Below, piece after piece: positions 41,399 to 49,852 of a stretch of DNA of 64,000 nt (its first letter is position 1; each line of letters opens with the position of its first letter). The notes under the pieces were generated by a model, which saw nothing but the letters and a program-made list of their open reading frames with translations, was not told where the DNA came from and did not search any database. The DNA comes from an uncultured Odoribacter sp. (lineage in GTDB: Bacteria > Bacteroidota > Bacteroidia > Bacteroidales > Marinifilaceae): assembly GCA_910578105.1 (NCBI GenBank), contig CAJTPD010000001.1:124001-188000 (forward strand), read 5' to 3'. The position numbers and the translations under genes are program-made.

Positions 41399-43519
41399 AT
41401 GAAATATTTATTACTTACGTTTATAGGAGTGGCTATGATGTTGAACTCTGGAGCACAGGAAAAAGTACTGACAATGGAGGATGCAGTACTCGGTTACCAT
41501 CTTTATCCTAAGAATTTGTATATTCAGTGGCAGGGGGAGAAGAATGTGCTTACTTATGCAAAGGGGCCGGAGCTGATAGGAGAAAATGCAGACGACGGAG
41601 AGAAAAAAGTAATTATGACAGTGGATGAATTGAATCGTATTTTGGGGTCCGATTTGAAAGGATGGCCTCAATATACTTGGAAAGATGGAAAAACACTGGT
41701 CATCATGCGTCAGGGAAAACTGACTGAAATAGATGTGGATAAAAAAGTGTTGCTAAATAGTTTTGTTCTGGCCCAAGGAGCTCAGAATGTGGTTTCCAAC
41801 GGAAAAGAGTTGGTGGCCTATACGAAAGGCAATAATTTATTTTATGTGGATGCCAATGGCAATGAATTTGCTGTGACTGATGACAAGGACCTGAATATCG
41901 TGAATGGTCAGTCCGTGAGCCGGAATGAATTTGGTATTCATGGCGGAATTTTCTGGTCTCCGGATGGAAAAAAGTTGGCTTTTTACCGGAAGGATGAGAG
42001 TCTGGTTGGTACTTTCCCTTTGTTGGATATAAATACCCGGACGGGGTCTTTGCGGGAGATTAAGTATCCGATGACGGGCATGAAGTCTGAGCAAATCAGT
42101 TTGGGAGTATATCATGTTGCGTCGGGAAAGACTGTATTTCTTGATGTGGATGATTTCGGACGGGAGCAGTATCTGACCAATATAGCCTGGGGACCGGCTT
42201 CAGATTATATTTATGTGCAAGTGCTTGACCGTGCTCAAAAACACATGCATCTGAATCAGTATGAAGCCAGGACGGGAAAGTTTGTAAAAACTTTGTTGAA
42301 AGAGCAGAATGATAAATATGTTGAGCCGTTGACTCCAATCGTGTTTTTAAAAAATGAGCCTTCAAAGTTTATTTACCGGACAAATAACCGGGACGGTTAT
42401 TTTAATCTGTATCTGGTAGATGCAAATTCGGGCAAAGTATTGAAAAGAATAACTGACGTGGAAGCTGATGTGGAAATGTTGGGACAGGACGGAAAGGCTG
42501 TTTATTATACTTCGGCAGAAGTGAGTCCTGTTGATAATCATTTGTTTAAAGTAGAACTGAAATCCGGAAAAAAGACACGTCTGACACAGGCTGAAGGATG
42601 GCACAAAGTGACAATGAGCAATGATATGAAATATTTTGTGGATAACTACAGTAGCCTGAATGTCCCGCGTGTGATTCATTTGATGCGGAATGATGGCAAC
42701 CGGGTGAAAGAATTACTGAAAGCTGAAAATCCGACGAAAGACTATAATTTCGGGGAAATTACTATGGGAACGGTGAAAACGGCTGACGGTAAATTCGATA
42801 ATTACTATCGGCTGATAAAGCCGATGAATTTCGATTCTTCCAGGAAATACCCTGTTATTGTTTATGTATATGGAGGGCCGCATTCGCAGATGGTGAAAAA
42901 TACATGGCAGGGAGAATTGCGGCGTTGGGAAATGTATATGGCTCAGCATGGGTATGTTGTATTTGTGATGGACAACCGTGGAACTTCGAACCGTGGAGCT
43001 GAATTTGAAAAAGCTATTCATGGCCAGTGTGGTCAGGCTGAAATGGCCGACCAGATGGAAGGCATCCGGTTTCTGAAATCGTTACCCTATGTGGATGCCG
43101 ACCGGATAGGTGTGCATGGCTGGAGTTATGGCGGGTTTATGACTATTTCACTGATAACGAATCATCCGGAGGTATTTAAAGTGGCTGTAGCCGGAGGGCC
43201 GGTAATTGATTGGAAATGGTATGAAGTTATGTACGGCGAACGTTATATGGATTCTCCCAATACCAATGCCGCAGGTTATGAGAAAACCAGCCTTATTCGC
43301 AAAGCAAAAGATTTGAAAGGGAAATTGTTGATTTGTCAGGGAGCAATAGATAATGTGGTCGTGTGGGAACATAGCCTGAGTTTTATCCGGGAATGTATTA
43401 AAAATAATGTACAGGTTGATTATTTTCCTTATCCGTGTGCGGAACATAATGTATTCGGGAAGGACCGGATTCATTTGATGCAGAAAGTAACGGATTATTT
43501 TGAAGATTATCTGAAATAG
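41399..43519 (+). CDS. Dipeptidyl peptidase IV-like S9 peptidase
   Basis: From the ATG at 41399 the protein has 706 residues and a signal peptide ending near Asn-Ser-Gly-Ala-Gln. The N-terminal DPP-IV beta-propeller (about 30-440) contains Trp-Ser-Pro-Asp-Gly-Lys-Lys-Leu-Ala-Phe-Tyr-Arg-Lys-Asp-Glu, a segment typical of DPP-IV. The catalytic domain has Ser576 in Gly-Trp-Ser-Tyr-Gly-Gly, Asp in Gly-Ala-Ile-Asp-Asn-Val and His in Ala-Glu-His-Asn. It removes N-terminal dipeptides, usually after proline, in the periplasm. It is full-length, unlike the related gene at the left edge, and belongs to a different subgroup. Confidence 0.94.
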   Translation: MKYLLLTFIGVAMMLNSGAQEKVLTMEDAVLGYHLYPKNLYIQWQGEKNVLTYAKGPELIGENADDGEKKVIMTVDELNRILGSDLKGWPQYTWKDGKTLVIMRQGKLTEIDVDKKVLLNSFVLAQGAQNVVSNGKELVAYTKGNNLFYVDANGNEFAVTDDKDLNIVNGQSVSRNEFGIHGGIFWSPDGKKLAFYRKDESLVGTFPLLDINTRTGSLREIKYPMTGMKSEQISLGVYHVASGKTVFLDVDDFGREQYLTNIAWGPASDYIYVQVLDRAQKHMHLNQYEARTGKFVKTLLKEQNDKYVEPLTPIVFLKNEPSKFIYRTNNRDGYFNLYLVDANSGKVLKRITDVEADVEMLGQDGKAVYYTSAEVSPVDNHLFKVELKSGKKTRLTQAEGWHKVTMSNDMKYFVDNYSSLNVPRVIHLMRNDGNRVKELLKAENPTKDYNFGEITMGTVKTADGKFDNYYRLIKPMNFDSSRKYPVIVYVYGGPHSQMVKNTWQGELRRWEMYMAQHGYVVFVMDNRGTSNRGAEFEKAIHGQCGQAEMADQMEGIRFLKSLPYVDADRIGVHGWSYGGFMTISLITNHPEVFKVAVAGGPVIDWKWYEVMYGERYMDSPNTNAAGYEKTSLIRKAKDLKGKLLICQGAIDNVVVWEHSLSFIRECIKNNVQVDYFPYPCAEHNVFGKDRIHLMQKVTDYFEDYLK

Positions 43520-43528
43520 TTTTAAAAT

Positions 43529-43550
43529 GGACGGGGTGAATGCCCCGTCC
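43529..43550 (+). terminator. GC-rich hairpin between the S9 gene and trmD
   Basis: GGACGGGG (43529-43536) pairs perfectly with CCCCGTCC (43543-43550). No T-run follows, so it may slow or partly end transcription, or protect an mRNA end. Confidence 0.5.
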
Positions 43551-43564
43551 TCATGTGTCAGGGT

Positions 43565-44242
43565 ATGCGTATTGATATATTGAGTGTTGTACCTGAATTG
43601 TTGGTGAGTCCTTTGAATCATTCAATTATCAGGCGTGCACAGGATAAAGGAATCGTGGAGATTCATATTCATAATATCCGGGATTGGTCTAAAGATAAAT
43701 TCCGGAAAGTGGATGATTATCCTTTCGGGGGAGAGGCCGGATTGGTGATGATGATACAGCCGGTGTTTGATTGTATCCGAGAGTTGACAGCCCAACGGCA
43801 TTATGATGAGGTTATATATACTGCACCTGATGCACCTGTTTTTAACCAGAAAATGGCCAATGAATTATCATTGAAAGAAAATATTATGATTTTGTGCGGT
43901 CATTATAAAGGGATTGACCAGCGTATCCGGGATTATTTGGTTACCCGTGAAATTTCCGTCGGGGATTATGTTTTGACTGGCGGAGAGTTGCCGGCGTGTA
44001 TTATGACAGATGCTATCGTGCGTTTGATTCCGGGAGCTATGAATGACGAGACTTCGGCTTTGAGTGACTCTTTTCAGGATAATTTGCTGGCTCCTCCGGT
44101 TTATACCCGTCCTGCTGAATTTAATGGCTGGAAAGTTCCTGATATTCTCCTTTCAGGCAATCATGCGAAGATCCGCGAATGGCAGGAAAAGATTGCTTAT
44201 GAACGGACAAAGGCTTTACGGCCTGATTTGTTGGAAGAATAA
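43565..44242 (+). CDS. trmD: tRNA (guanine-N1)-methyltransferase
   Basis: This 225-residue SPOUT-class enzyme methylates G37 in tRNAs, which prevents frameshifting. The trefoil-knot motifs Leu-Cys-Gly-His-Tyr-Lys-Gly-Ile-Asp and Gly-Asp-Tyr-Val-Leu-Thr-Gly-Gly-Glu-Leu are present, as is Asp-Tyr-Pro-Phe-Gly-Gly near the start. The ATG at 43565 gives the normal Met-Arg-Ile-Asp-Ile-Leu start; an ATG four codons upstream is less likely. The usual neighbours rimM, rplS and rpsP are absent, which is common in Bacteroidota. Confidence 0.96.
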   Translation: MRIDILSVVPELLVSPLNHSIIRRAQDKGIVEIHIHNIRDWSKDKFRKVDDYPFGGEAGLVMMIQPVFDCIRELTAQRHYDEVIYTAPDAPVFNQKMANELSLKENIMILCGHYKGIDQRIRDYLVTREISVGDYVLTGGELPACIMTDAIVRLIPGAMNDETSALSDSFQDNLLAPPVYTRPAEFNGWKVPDILLSGNHAKIREWQEKIAYERTKALRPDLLEE

Positions 44243-44784
44243 TTTAAGTGGGATATAGATAGTTAAAACGGTAGCTGTGATTGGCTTATGAATTTTTTTT
44301 CTCTGCTGTTGCGTCAGGAAACGGAGTTTGGGTAATTAAGCTGTATGTTTTGAGTAATTGTTGTGTGGTTGATATTTGATAATTCCGGATATTAAAAATT
44401 CCGAAAGGGGATATTTTTATATTATTTTTCCGGCAGTACAGGGTTGTATTGACGATGATTTGAAAATGTGCGAACAATTGGAAGAAGAGAGGGGTATATA
44501 ATATTTTTTCTGTTTTTCTGGAAGATTTTAAAGTTAACTTCAATATATAAGTGAAAATCAATATCTGTGCTTGTCCGTTGTTTGAGTTGCCGGAGTATTT
44601 TACGGACCAGAAGTTTAAAAAACAATCGGGTATTTCCCGGGTAGTACTGTTTTGGTGATGGAATATAAAATCAATACTTTTCATGATTATATAATATTCA
44701 TCTGAAGTATATTTTGTGCCATTGTTTATTAGATTCATGGGCATTTTATATAGAAAGGTTGCAATTTTGTTTGTTTTATTGCTG
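44243..44784. other. Long region without a supported gene after trmD
   Basis: This 542-bp stretch is AT-rich. A 207-codon minus-strand frame covers most of it, but it starts from GTG inside the structured RNA and has no recognisable motif. The plus strand carries pieces of plausible coding sequence broken by several stop codons, such as a Phe-Lys-Lys-Gln-Ser-Gly-Ile-Ser-Arg segment near 44605-44640. It may be a decayed gene. Confidence 0.4.
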
Positions 44785-44994
44785 AAAATAAATTTACCTG
44801 TTAGTAACCGTGTTAGGTAAATTAGTAAGCAACTGGGTATGAAAGTGGCGGTTCCACCTTTCCCGTTGCTTAACACCTTACAGGCTGTGGGCACATTAAT
44901 GCTCCACACGGGGTATGGAACCGCCGTATGGAACGCAGGTATCAGATAATACCTGCGCGGGTTGGCAGTTTCCTGCCTGTAAGGAATGTTAAGC
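44785..44994 (-). ncRNA. Structured non-coding RNA of about 200 nt (unassigned family)
   Basis: On the minus strand a TATATTTG box (44999-45006) is followed by a dense structure ending in a U-tailed hairpin. The main stem pairs 44987-44994 with 44868-44875 and 44975-44984 with 44876-44885: 18 bp with a 2-nt bulge. Inside it are a 9-bp hairpin (44934-44942 with 44949-44957), a GAAA-loop hairpin (44964-44977) and a hairpin at 44886-44908. Segment 44916-44925 inside the stem pairs perfectly over 10 bp with 44847-44856 outside it, which makes a pseudoknot. A further 3' hairpin (44826-44837 with 44862-44872) shares five bases with the main stem. No SRP, tmRNA or RNase P hallmark is seen. 6S-like RNA or the Bacteroidales-1 motif are possibilities I cannot test. 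Confidence 0.72.
44793..44821 (-). terminator. Terminator of the structured RNA
   Basis: TTTACCT (44793-44799) pairs with AGGTAAA (44815-44821). On the minus strand it is followed by TTTATTTT, which fits an intrinsic terminator ending the RNA near 44785. Confidence 0.65.
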
Positions 44995-44998
44995 GTTG

Positions 44999-45006
44999 CA
45001 AATATA
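44999..45006 (-). promoter_or_regulatory. -7 box of the structured RNA
   Basis: The minus strand reads TATATTTG. Initiation about 6 nt downstream would place the first nucleotide at the edge of the main RNA stem, which is what a precise RNA promoter would do. Confidence 0.6.
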
Positions 45007-45211
45007 TGACTTTTCGGATATAAATAAAGTAGAATTGTTCATTATGTTATATGATATTCTGTGTTTTTGTAAAACAAGTGATTAAGTAATAAAAAAATTA
45101 AGTATGCTCCGGATAAATATGGATGGCTTGTGTCAAGGGGATATAAACCGGCATGTTGTTTATGGTATTTAAAATCTTGTCAAAAGGAAACAAGTTTATA
45201 TAATTAACATA

Positions 45212-46861
45212 CTATATTTTTTTCCGGAATATCCACCGGAGTATCACAATGAATATTAAAAAAGAGGAGATAAAGAGCAGAAAATGTCCGTACCGGAGGT
45301 CAGAATGTTTATCGAGAATGCTGATTGCTCCGATGAAAAGTCCTACGAGCAGGATAGAATAAGCCAGCCGGGAGGTTACGTTGCGTAACATTTTCTGAAT
45401 TTCAGTCATATCCGTAAATTGTAATTCGTGTTTGATTTCTCCTTGTTTTAATTTGTAAAGGATTTCACTGATGTCTCCCGGGGCTGTTTTTAAGAGAGTT
45501 GAATAACCTTTAAGAGTTTGGTAAAGTTCTGCTGCAAGTTTCCGGGGAGAGAATTGTGTCATAACCACCTCTTTGGCATAGGGTATGATTAATTTTGCAA
45601 AAGGGATGTCCGGGTCCAGTCTTTCGGCTACTTTTTGAATGGCAGCCAGTGCTTTGGCTAACATGAAAATGCCTGAAGGCAGACATAAATTGTATTTGGT
45701 AATGAGGTCCAGGCATTCCTGAATCATTTTGGCGTAATTGAATTTTTCAACAGGGAGTTGGGAATATCGTTTTATCATTTGTTGTAAATTGAAAATCAGA
45801 TCATCCCGGTGGTCGAAAAATCGCTGGTCACATAATTGAATCATGGAATCGGCCAGACTTATCGGATCACGCCGTGCGAATCCGATAGAGAGATGAGCCA
45901 GAAAATTCATTTCACGCGGACGAAGAGCCCCGACCATGCCAAAATCAATGAAAGCAACCCGGTTTTCAGGTAAAATGAACAGATTCCCGGCATGAGGGTC
46001 TGCATGGAAAAAACCTTCTTTGAAAATCATTGTTAACAATGCTTCGGCACCATTTCGTGCTATTTGTTCAGGGTCCAGTCCGGCAGAACGTAATAATTCA
46101 GGATCATCAGGTGACATTCCGAAGATTCGTTCCATGATAATCATTTTATGAGTTGTATATTTCATGTTGACGCAGGGAATACAGATGTGCGGGTCGTCTT
46201 TGAATATTTCCCGGAACCGGAGCAGATTGGTGGCTTCATTGTAATAATTCAGTTCTTTGAAAATACTTTCTCCGAATTCATCGACAACTCCGATAATATT
46301 GATAGCTTCCATTTCCTGATACTCCCGGGCCAGGCGTTTGGCTACGTAACGCATCAGATAGAGGTCTAATTTGATTTTTTGGTCGATGTTTGGTCGCCGG
46401 ATTTTAATGACTACTTCCTGTCCGTCTTTTAAACGTCCGGTATATACTTGTCCGATAGAAGCTGAGGCGATGCAATGTGGATTGAATTCGGAAAATACAT
46501 CTTTGATTTGCGCCCCCAATTCATCTTCAATCAGACGGACAGCCAGATGATCATCGAAGGGCAGAGCATTGGTCTGTAATTTTTTCAGTTCTTTGCGGAA
46601 TCTCTCAGAGAGAATGTCGGGACGGTCGGCCAGGATTTGTCCGAATTTCACATATGTAGGACCAAGGTCTTCAATGGTTAGCCTGAGCCGTTCCTGTGTG
46701 GTATAAACCGGTTTATGCCGTCGGATTTTTCGTTTCCGGATGTGGCGTCCGAAAATAGAACGGTTGACTATTTCACGAAAACCGTGTTTTGTGATGATTC
46801 CCAGAATTTGAATGGTGCGGGTGATTTTCAGGTATCCGACATATAAATCAGTTATTCTCAT
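45212..46861 (-). CDS. ABC1/UbiB (AarF)-family atypical kinase
   Basis: This 549-residue protein has the UbiB-type signatures: Lys-Phe-Gly-Gln in Tyr-Val-Lys-Phe-Gly-Gln-Ile-Leu-Ala-Asp-Arg-Pro-Asp near 70, Ala-Ser-Ile-Gly-Gln-Val-Tyr near 133, His-Ala-Asp-Pro-His-Ala-Gly-Asn near 287 and Asp-Phe-Gly-Met near 304. Two hydrophobic helices at the C-terminus (about 495-545) anchor it in the inner membrane. Family members act in ubiquinone or lipid metabolism as ATPases and not as protein kinases. Bacteroidota use menaquinone, so its exact role here is open. Its start overlaps the small upstream gene by 4 nt (ATGA), which points to translational coupling. Confidence 0.92.
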   Translation of the reverse strand: MRITDLYVGYLKITRTIQILGIITKHGFREIVNRSIFGRHIRKRKIRRHKPVYTTQERLRLTIEDLGPTYVKFGQILADRPDILSERFRKELKKLQTNALPFDDHLAVRLIEDELGAQIKDVFSEFNPHCIASASIGQVYTGRLKDGQEVVIKIRRPNIDQKIKLDLYLMRYVAKRLAREYQEMEAINIIGVVDEFGESIFKELNYYNEATNLLRFREIFKDDPHICIPCVNMKYTTHKMIIMERIFGMSPDDPELLRSAGLDPEQIARNGAEALLTMIFKEGFFHADPHAGNLFILPENRVAFIDFGMVGALRPREMNFLAHLSIGFARRDPISLADSMIQLCDQRFFDHRDDLIFNLQQMIKRYSQLPVEKFNYAKMIQECLDLITKYNLCLPSGIFMLAKALAAIQKVAERLDPDIPFAKLIIPYAKEVVMTQFSPRKLAAELYQTLKGYSTLLKTAPGDISEILYKLKQGEIKHELQFTDMTEIQKMLRNVTSRLAYSILLVGLFIGAISILDKHSDLRYGHFLLFISSFLIFIVILRWIFRKKI

Positions 46862-47187
46862 TCTTTGTCTGTTTTAGGGATTGAATTATCCGGCAAACCG
46901 GCTTCTTCCAGTAATGTGTTTAATTTTTCGACGGCGATGGTTAGTTCGTCAAGTGTTTTGTTCAATTTTTTATCCCGTTTGGGAATAAATAATTGTTGAA
47001 GGAGCAGCGTTCCGTTCAGACCTTCCATTATTCCTGCGAGCTGGTTGCTAAGCTGGCGGGCCGATTTGGGATCCCGGTGCATTTTATGCTCAATGATTCC
47101 GGAAACTTTTTCAATGAAAGTTTCCCGGTCGCTGAGCGAAGCGGTAATGGAAGCTCTCAGTAAAAGAAATAAAAGGTCTTTGGCCAT
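46858..47187 (-). CDS. Small helical protein coupled to the UbiB-like kinase
   Basis: This 109-residue protein has no domain I can name. It begins with a hydrophobic stretch (Leu-Leu-Phe-Leu-Leu-Leu-Arg-Ala), and the middle and end are amphipathic and charged (Leu-Asp-Glu-Leu-Thr-Ile-Ala-Val-Glu-Lys-Leu), which suggests a short coiled coil. The 4-nt overlap with the kinase gene makes it a probable partner or regulator of that protein. It carries no secretion signal. Confidence 0.75.
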   Translation of the reverse strand: MAKDLLFLLLRASITASLSDRETFIEKVSGIIEHKMHRDPKSARQLSNQLAGIMEGLNGTLLLQQLFIPKRDKKLNKTLDELTIAVEKLNTLLEEAGLPDNSIPKTDKE

Positions 47188-47320
47188 AATTTCAGATTTA
47201 GGTATGGTCTGTTTAACGGAAAGTAAGTTTGTCAGGTTGCTGAGAAGCAGTTATATTCCCTGAAAAAAATGGTCCCGGCATTTAATCAGTTTAAATGTTT
47301 TTTACTGCTGTAGGAATTTG

Positions 47321-47328
47321 TAAATTTG
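47321..47328 (+). promoter_or_regulatory. -7 box for the AspT/YidE-type transporter
   Basis: TAAATTTG matches TAnnTTTG 27 nt before the start at 47355. It lies inside the frame extension to 47295, which supports the shorter start. Confidence 0.5.
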
Positions 47329-47354
47329 CGGCTTTAGTGAAAATAGTGTTTTAT

Positions 47355-49022
47355 ATGGAATGGATGTATAATTTGTTTTTCGGAGGGGGAATCGGGCATT
47401 CAATATTGTTGGTGGCCACGGTTATTTTTATGGGGATTTTATTAGGAAAAATAAAGATAGCCGGTATTTCTTTGGGAATCACTTGGATTCTTTTTGTGGG
47501 AATTTTTTTCAGTCATTTTAATATGCGGATGAATCCGGAAGCACTTCATTTTTTGAAAGAGTTTGGTTTAATTCTGTTTGTGTATTCCGTGGGATTGCAG
47601 GTGGGCCCCGGTTTCTTTTCTTCCTTTAAAAAGGGAGGAATGACTTTGAATATGCTGGCAGTATTGATTATTTTTTTAGGTATATTGACAACTTATGTTA
47701 TTTATAAGTTGACCGGCTTGCCTATAACTACGATGGTTGGCATTTTATCCGGTGCCGTAACAAATACTCCGGGGTTAGGTGCTGCGCAGCAAGCTTTTTT
47801 TGATATTACGGGAAAAGAAGGTACAGATATTGCGATGGGTTATGCGGTAGCTTATCCTTTAGGTGTGATAGGTATTATTGTGGCTATTATATTGATTCGT
47901 CGTATATTCAGGATTTCTTTTGAGAAAGAGAATGAGATGCTTCAAAATGAACGGGAAGAAAAGGCAGTCCGTGCCACTCATGTTTCTGTTTTGGTAAAAA
48001 ATCCGGCTTTATTTGGCAAGGAAGTGGCTGAGATAGCCGATTTGATTGACAGAAAATTTGTTATATCCAGGGTTTTGCATGAGAATTCGGGAATTGAGAT
48101 TGCTTATTCGCGTACACATCTGGAGCAAGGAGATAAATTGTTTATTATTGCTGCGAAGCAAGATATCGGTCCGATAATCGCTTTTATTGGCGAACGTTTG
48201 GATATGCATCGTGCGGATTGGGAGCAACTGGATGCCAATCTGATTTCCAGGCGTATCGTAATTACCCGGTCTGAAATCAATGGTAAAGCTTTGGCTGATT
48301 TACATCTAAGGGGTGGGTTCGGAGTAAATGTGACCCGGGTGAATCGTTCCGGGTTGGATTTGGTGGCCAGTCCGGGACTGGAATTGCAGATTGGAGACCG
48401 GATTACTGTAGTCGGTACAGACAAGAATGTCGGCAATGTGGAGAAGATTTTGGGAAATTCGTTACGTCGTTTGCGGGAGCCTAATCTGGTGCCTATCTTT
48501 TTAGGTATAGCTTTGGGTATTTTGCTGGGAAGTATTCCCTTTACTTTTCCGGGTATACCACAGCCTGTGAAATTAGGGCTGGCGGGAGGACCCTTGATTG
48601 TTGCTATTCTGATTAGTCGTTTCGGGCCGCATTACAAATTAGTGACATATACGACCATGAGTGCAAACCTGATGATGCGTGAAATCGGAATTTCCTTATT
48701 TTTAGCATGTGTCGGTCTGGATGCTGGGGCGGGGTTTGCGGATACTGTGATAAATGGTGGTTATGCCTGGATAGGGTATGGTTTTATCATCACTTTTTTA
48801 CCGTTGATGATTGTTGGAATGATAGCCCGGGTAGTATATAAAATAAATTATTTCACTTTGATGGGATTAATTGCCGGGAGTACGACTGACCCGCCGGCAT
48901 TGGCATATTCAAATAATATAGCCGGTAATGACATGCCTTCTGTCGGGTATGCAACAGTTTATCCTTTGACTATGTTTTTACGTGTATTGACAGCACAGCT
49001 TTTGGTATTGTTTTTAATGTAA
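47355..49022 (+). CDS. Putative transporter, AspT/YidE/YbjL family with RCK_C domains
   Basis: This 555-residue membrane protein has about five helices, a cytoplasmic part with two TrkA-C/RCK_C-like domains (about 195-275 and 285-365, each ending in Gly-Asp-x-Ile/Leu-x-Val/Ile), and about five more helices. The two membrane halves carry repeated Gly-Ala/Ser-x-Thr-Asn/Asp-x-Pro motifs (Gly-Ala-Val-Thr-Asn-Thr-Pro and Gly-Ser-Thr-Thr-Asp-Pro-Pro), the hallmark of this family. Substrates of the YidE branch are unknown; relatives exchange amino acids for amines. The ATG at 47355 fits the -7 box. Confidence 0.9.
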   Translation: MEWMYNLFFGGGIGHSILLVATVIFMGILLGKIKIAGISLGITWILFVGIFFSHFNMRMNPEALHFLKEFGLILFVYSVGLQVGPGFFSSFKKGGMTLNMLAVLIIFLGILTTYVIYKLTGLPITTMVGILSGAVTNTPGLGAAQQAFFDITGKEGTDIAMGYAVAYPLGVIGIIVAIILIRRIFRISFEKENEMLQNEREEKAVRATHVSVLVKNPALFGKEVAEIADLIDRKFVISRVLHENSGIEIAYSRTHLEQGDKLFIIAAKQDIGPIIAFIGERLDMHRADWEQLDANLISRRIVITRSEINGKALADLHLRGGFGVNVTRVNRSGLDLVASPGLELQIGDRITVVGTDKNVGNVEKILGNSLRRLREPNLVPIFLGIALGILLGSIPFTFPGIPQPVKLGLAGGPLIVAILISRFGPHYKLVTYTTMSANLMMREIGISLFLACVGLDAGAGFADTVINGGYAWIGYGFIITFLPLMIVGMIARVVYKINYFTLMGLIAGSTTDPPALAYSNNIAGNDMPSVGYATVYPLTMFLRVLTAQLLVLFLM

Positions 49023-49029
49023 TTGGTTT

Positions 49030-49824
49030 ATGGGTTTCGGTATTGCAGATTTGAGTATTGTTCCTGTGCGTCGTGAACAGTCGGAGAGAAGTGAGATGGT
49101 ATCTCAGGTCCTTTTCGGGGAATTGTTTGAGGTATTGGAAGTGGCAGAGAAATGGGTATATATCCGTTTGGTTCATGATGGGTATGAGGGTTGGATTGAC
49201 CGGAAAATGTTTTTGCCGGTATCCGATGAATATGCGGCAAATTATCGGGCAGAAGAACCTGTGCTGGCGACCGAAGTATTTAATATTGTAACCAAGGAGG
49301 GGGATTATGGAAATAAACTGATTGTTTCCGGTAGTGCTTTCCCTTTTTTCGATGTGGATACAAAAAAAATGCAAATAGGAGAAGACACCTATACTTTGGT
49401 AAGCAAAATCAAGGAGGTGGGAATTGATAGTTTGAGGGATTTGATTATAGGTTATGCTTTGATGTATTATAATACTCCTTATCTGTGGGGAGGACGTACT
49501 CCGTATGGGATTGATTGTTCCGGTTTATCGCAGATTGTTTATAAGATGGCAGGCATCTTTCTGCCGAGGGATGCTTCGCAGCAAGTGGCCAACGGACAGG
49601 ATTTTTCGTTTGTGGAGGAAGCATTGCCGGGTGATCTTGCCTTTTTTGGAGATGATTCAGGTGCTATAACCCATGTAGGAATTATTTGGGAACAGAATCG
49701 TATTATTCATGCTTCAGGGCGGGTCAGAGTGGATAAAATTGATCATCAGGGTATTTTTAATGAAGACTTGAAACGTTATACCCACAATCTGAAAGTGATA
49801 AAACGGATTATTGAAGAGGGGTGA
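49030..49824 (+). CDS. NlpC/P60 cell-wall peptidase with SH3-like domain
   Basis: This 264-residue protein has an N-terminal SH3-like part (about 5-65, Val-Pro-Val-Arg...Glu-Gly-Trp-Ile) and a C-terminal NlpC/P60 domain (C40). The catalytic residues are Cys163 in Gly-Ile-Asp-Cys-Ser-Gly-Leu, His215 in Ile-Thr-His-Val-Gly and His227 in Ile-Ile-His-Ala-Ser-Gly. It resembles the YkfC-like gamma-D-glutamyl-diamino-acid peptidases used in murein recycling. No signal peptide is seen, which fits a cytoplasmic recycling role. It lies 7 nt after the transporter, so the transporter might import cell-wall peptides; that is speculation. Confidence 0.9.
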   Translation: MGFGIADLSIVPVRREQSERSEMVSQVLFGELFEVLEVAEKWVYIRLVHDGYEGWIDRKMFLPVSDEYAANYRAEEPVLATEVFNIVTKEGDYGNKLIVSGSAFPFFDVDTKKMQIGEDTYTLVSKIKEVGIDSLRDLIIGYALMYYNTPYLWGGRTPYGIDCSGLSQIVYKMAGIFLPRDASQQVANGQDFSFVEEALPGDLAFFGDDSGAITHVGIIWEQNRIIHASGRVRVDKIDHQGIFNEDLKRYTHNLKVIKRIIEEG

Positions 49825-49852
49825 CAGACATCCGTTCGTCATAAGTTCCGGA

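Noticed and set aside
44286..44909. 207-codon minus-strand reading frame
   Set aside because: It begins with GTG inside the structured RNA, crosses its terminator, and shows no motif; its composition is like that of antisense frames elsewhere in this window.
45170..45211. Terminator for the UbiB-like gene
   Set aside because: A CTTGT/ACAAG stem of five pairs exists, but it is weak and its T-run is broken.
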